A stretch of 64,000 bases of DNA. It comes from Ralstonia sp. TCR112. GTDB lineage: Bacteria; Pseudomonadota; Gammaproteobacteria; Burkholderiales; Burkholderiaceae. Of the stretch, positions 63,199 to 64,000 are shown one piece after another. A program made the position numbers and the translations under genes. The notes under the pieces were generated by a model. The model was given only the letters and a program-made list of their open reading frames with translations. It made no database searches and was not told the origin of the DNA. Every line of letters begins with the position of its first letter. Positions within the stretch are counted from its first letter, which is position 1. Location of the stretch: the NCBI RefSeq assembly GCF_007997035.1, contig NZ_VOSS01000078.1, forward strand, positions 1-64,000. Direction: 5' to 3'.

Positions 63199-64000
63199 GC
63201 GGCAAGCAGTTCCTTGTTGTTGTCGTTGTTGCCCGTCGTGGGGTGGTCGCCACCGGTCGCCTGGTCTTCATAGACCAGGCGGTCGGACAGCGCACGCTGC
63301 TCGTCGAAGAACGCATTGACGGCGGCCAGCTGGGCCGCGGTGTCCTCGATGGTGTTCATGCGGTGGCGGAACAGGTTGGCCCCCGCCAACCGCGCGTGTA
63401 CCAGGCGATGTGCTTGCGCGCGGTGCGCACGCCGGTGTATTCGCCATAGAACGCGTAGTGCTCTTCCAAATGCGCGTTCATGATGCCGCGAATCTCTTCC
63501 ACTTCCGGCGCGGGCAGCAGCGTGCCGGTCTGCAGGAAGTGGGAAATCTCGCGGAACAACCACGGGCGCCCTGCGCCGCGCGGCCGATCATGATGGCGTC
63601 GGCGCCGGTCACGGCCAGCACGTGCTTGGCCTTGGCCGGCGTGGTGATGTCGCCGTTGGCCACCACCGGAATGCGCACCGACGCCTTGACCGCGGCGATG
63701 GTGTCGTATTCCGCTTCACCGTGATATAGATCGGCGCGCGTGCGGCCGTGCACGGTCAGCATGCTGATGCCCGCGTCCTGTGCAATGCGCGCCACGCTCA
63801 ATGCGTTGCGGTGTTCGCGGTCCCAACCGGTGCGGATTTTCAGCGTCACCGGCACGCGATCGCCAACTGCGCCGACCACGGCCTCGACAATGCGCTGGAC
63901 CAGCGGCTCGTTCTGCAGCAGCGCCGAACCGGCGGCCACGTTGCACACCTTCTTGGCCGGGCAGCCCATGTTGATGTCGATGATCTGCGCGCCGCGATCG
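63195..64000 (-). pseudogene. dusB: tRNA-dihydrouridine synthase B, 3' part, with two apparent frameshifts (cut by window edge)
   Basis: The gene enters from the right edge and ends at 63195. The frame from 64000 reads [18 protein letters not shown], with the catalytic Cys, then [12 protein letters not shown] and [12 protein letters not shown], down to IGRAAQG near 63570. There GGCGCCCG replaces the expected GGCCGCCCG (one base missing), and the conserved [20 protein letters not shown] continues in another frame. Near 63389 a second base is missing (GGTTGGCG where GGTTTGGCG or similar is expected), after which LAGANLFRHRMNTIEDTAAQ resumes and runs to the TGA. Both lesions are single-base losses in repeated bases, so sequence error is as likely as true decay. 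Dus enzymes reduce uridine to dihydrouridine in tRNA. Confidence 0.85.

Noticed and set aside
61297-63273. 658-residue open frame opposite purH-fis
   Set aside because: Spans three real minus-strand genes; composition is that of an antisense shadow.
1-64000. CRISPR array, prophage, integron or insertion sequence
   Set aside because: No regularly spaced repeats, transposase, integrase or tail genes seen; only the two 118-bp elements are repeated.

Overview
This 64 kb window is GC-rich, densely coded core chromosome of a betaproteobacterium, most likely Ralstonia in the wide sense (pickettii/mannitolilytica/solanacearum group). That placement rests on protein content, gene order (rplM-rpsI-...-erpA-anmK-tyrS-dtd; dusB-fis-purH-ruvC-ruvA-ruvB) and the many SpmAB-like, UbiJ/UbiB and acyl-CoA genes; it is an inference from recognition, not from a search. 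I see no phage, integrase, insertion sequence, CRISPR array or tRNA gene.

Layout. 1-4.8 kb: the 5' part of queF and ilvA on the minus strand, then a KirBac-type potassium channel, an SpmA-SpmB fusion and a YqaA membrane protein. 4.9-9.5 kb: a very large FAD/Fe-S oxidoreductase interrupted by an in-frame TAA, followed by a HIT protein. 9.5-16.9 kb: an SbmA/YddA-like ABC exporter, a DUF971 protein, and a ubiquinone group (ubiE, a Tim44-like protein, ubiJ-ubiB), then a small methyltransferase. 17-25.4 kb: a sodium:solute symporter, an FmdB zinc-ribbon protein, a DUF502 membrane protein, aspS, an unknown membrane coiled-coil protein, nudB, a nuclease-family protein and clsB. 25.4-36.4 kb: an acyl-CoA region: a CoA-transferase, a TetR regulator with a perfect operator-like dyad, an acyl-CoA dehydrogenase, a HACD-ECH fusion, a thiolase, a DegV lipid-binding protein, an enoyl-CoA hydratase and a thioesterase. 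Together these cover a full beta-oxidation cycle. 36.4-44.6 kb: an Atm1-type ABC exporter, a LysR regulator, glutamate dehydrogenase and the gltIJKL glutamate/aspartate importer, a glutamate-centred block. 44.6-48.7 kb: a class II amidotransferase, glycerate kinase, pyrC and a DUF3025 protein. 48.75-49.09 kb: RNase P RNA (rnpB). 49.1-53 kb: an OsmC protein, a probable anti-Shine-Dalgarno small RNA, rplM-rpsI, a DUF6776 protein, a bactofilin and erpA. 53-57.6 kb: anmK, tyrS-dtd, a histidine phosphatase and a YhhQ transporter. 57.6-64 kb (all minus): ruvB, ruvA, a GlpQ-like lipoprotein, ruvC, purH, fis and the 3' part of dusB, which carries two apparent frameshifts.

The most interesting non-coding signals are: (1) a roughly 112-nt transcription unit at 49.88-49.99 kb with its own promoter and terminator, whose central hairpin shows CCTCCTTT, the 16S rRNA anti-SD tail, in its loop; (2) a 118-bp imperfectly palindromic intergenic repeat present twice (29,993 and 44,400) in the same orientation, each time just 3' of a gene; (3) several regulator-type dyads (4,869, 27,367, 39,271, 49,814); and (4) an intercistronic stem-loop between gltI and gltJ. 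Three lesions (one nonsense codon, two 1-base losses) could be real decay or sequence error.
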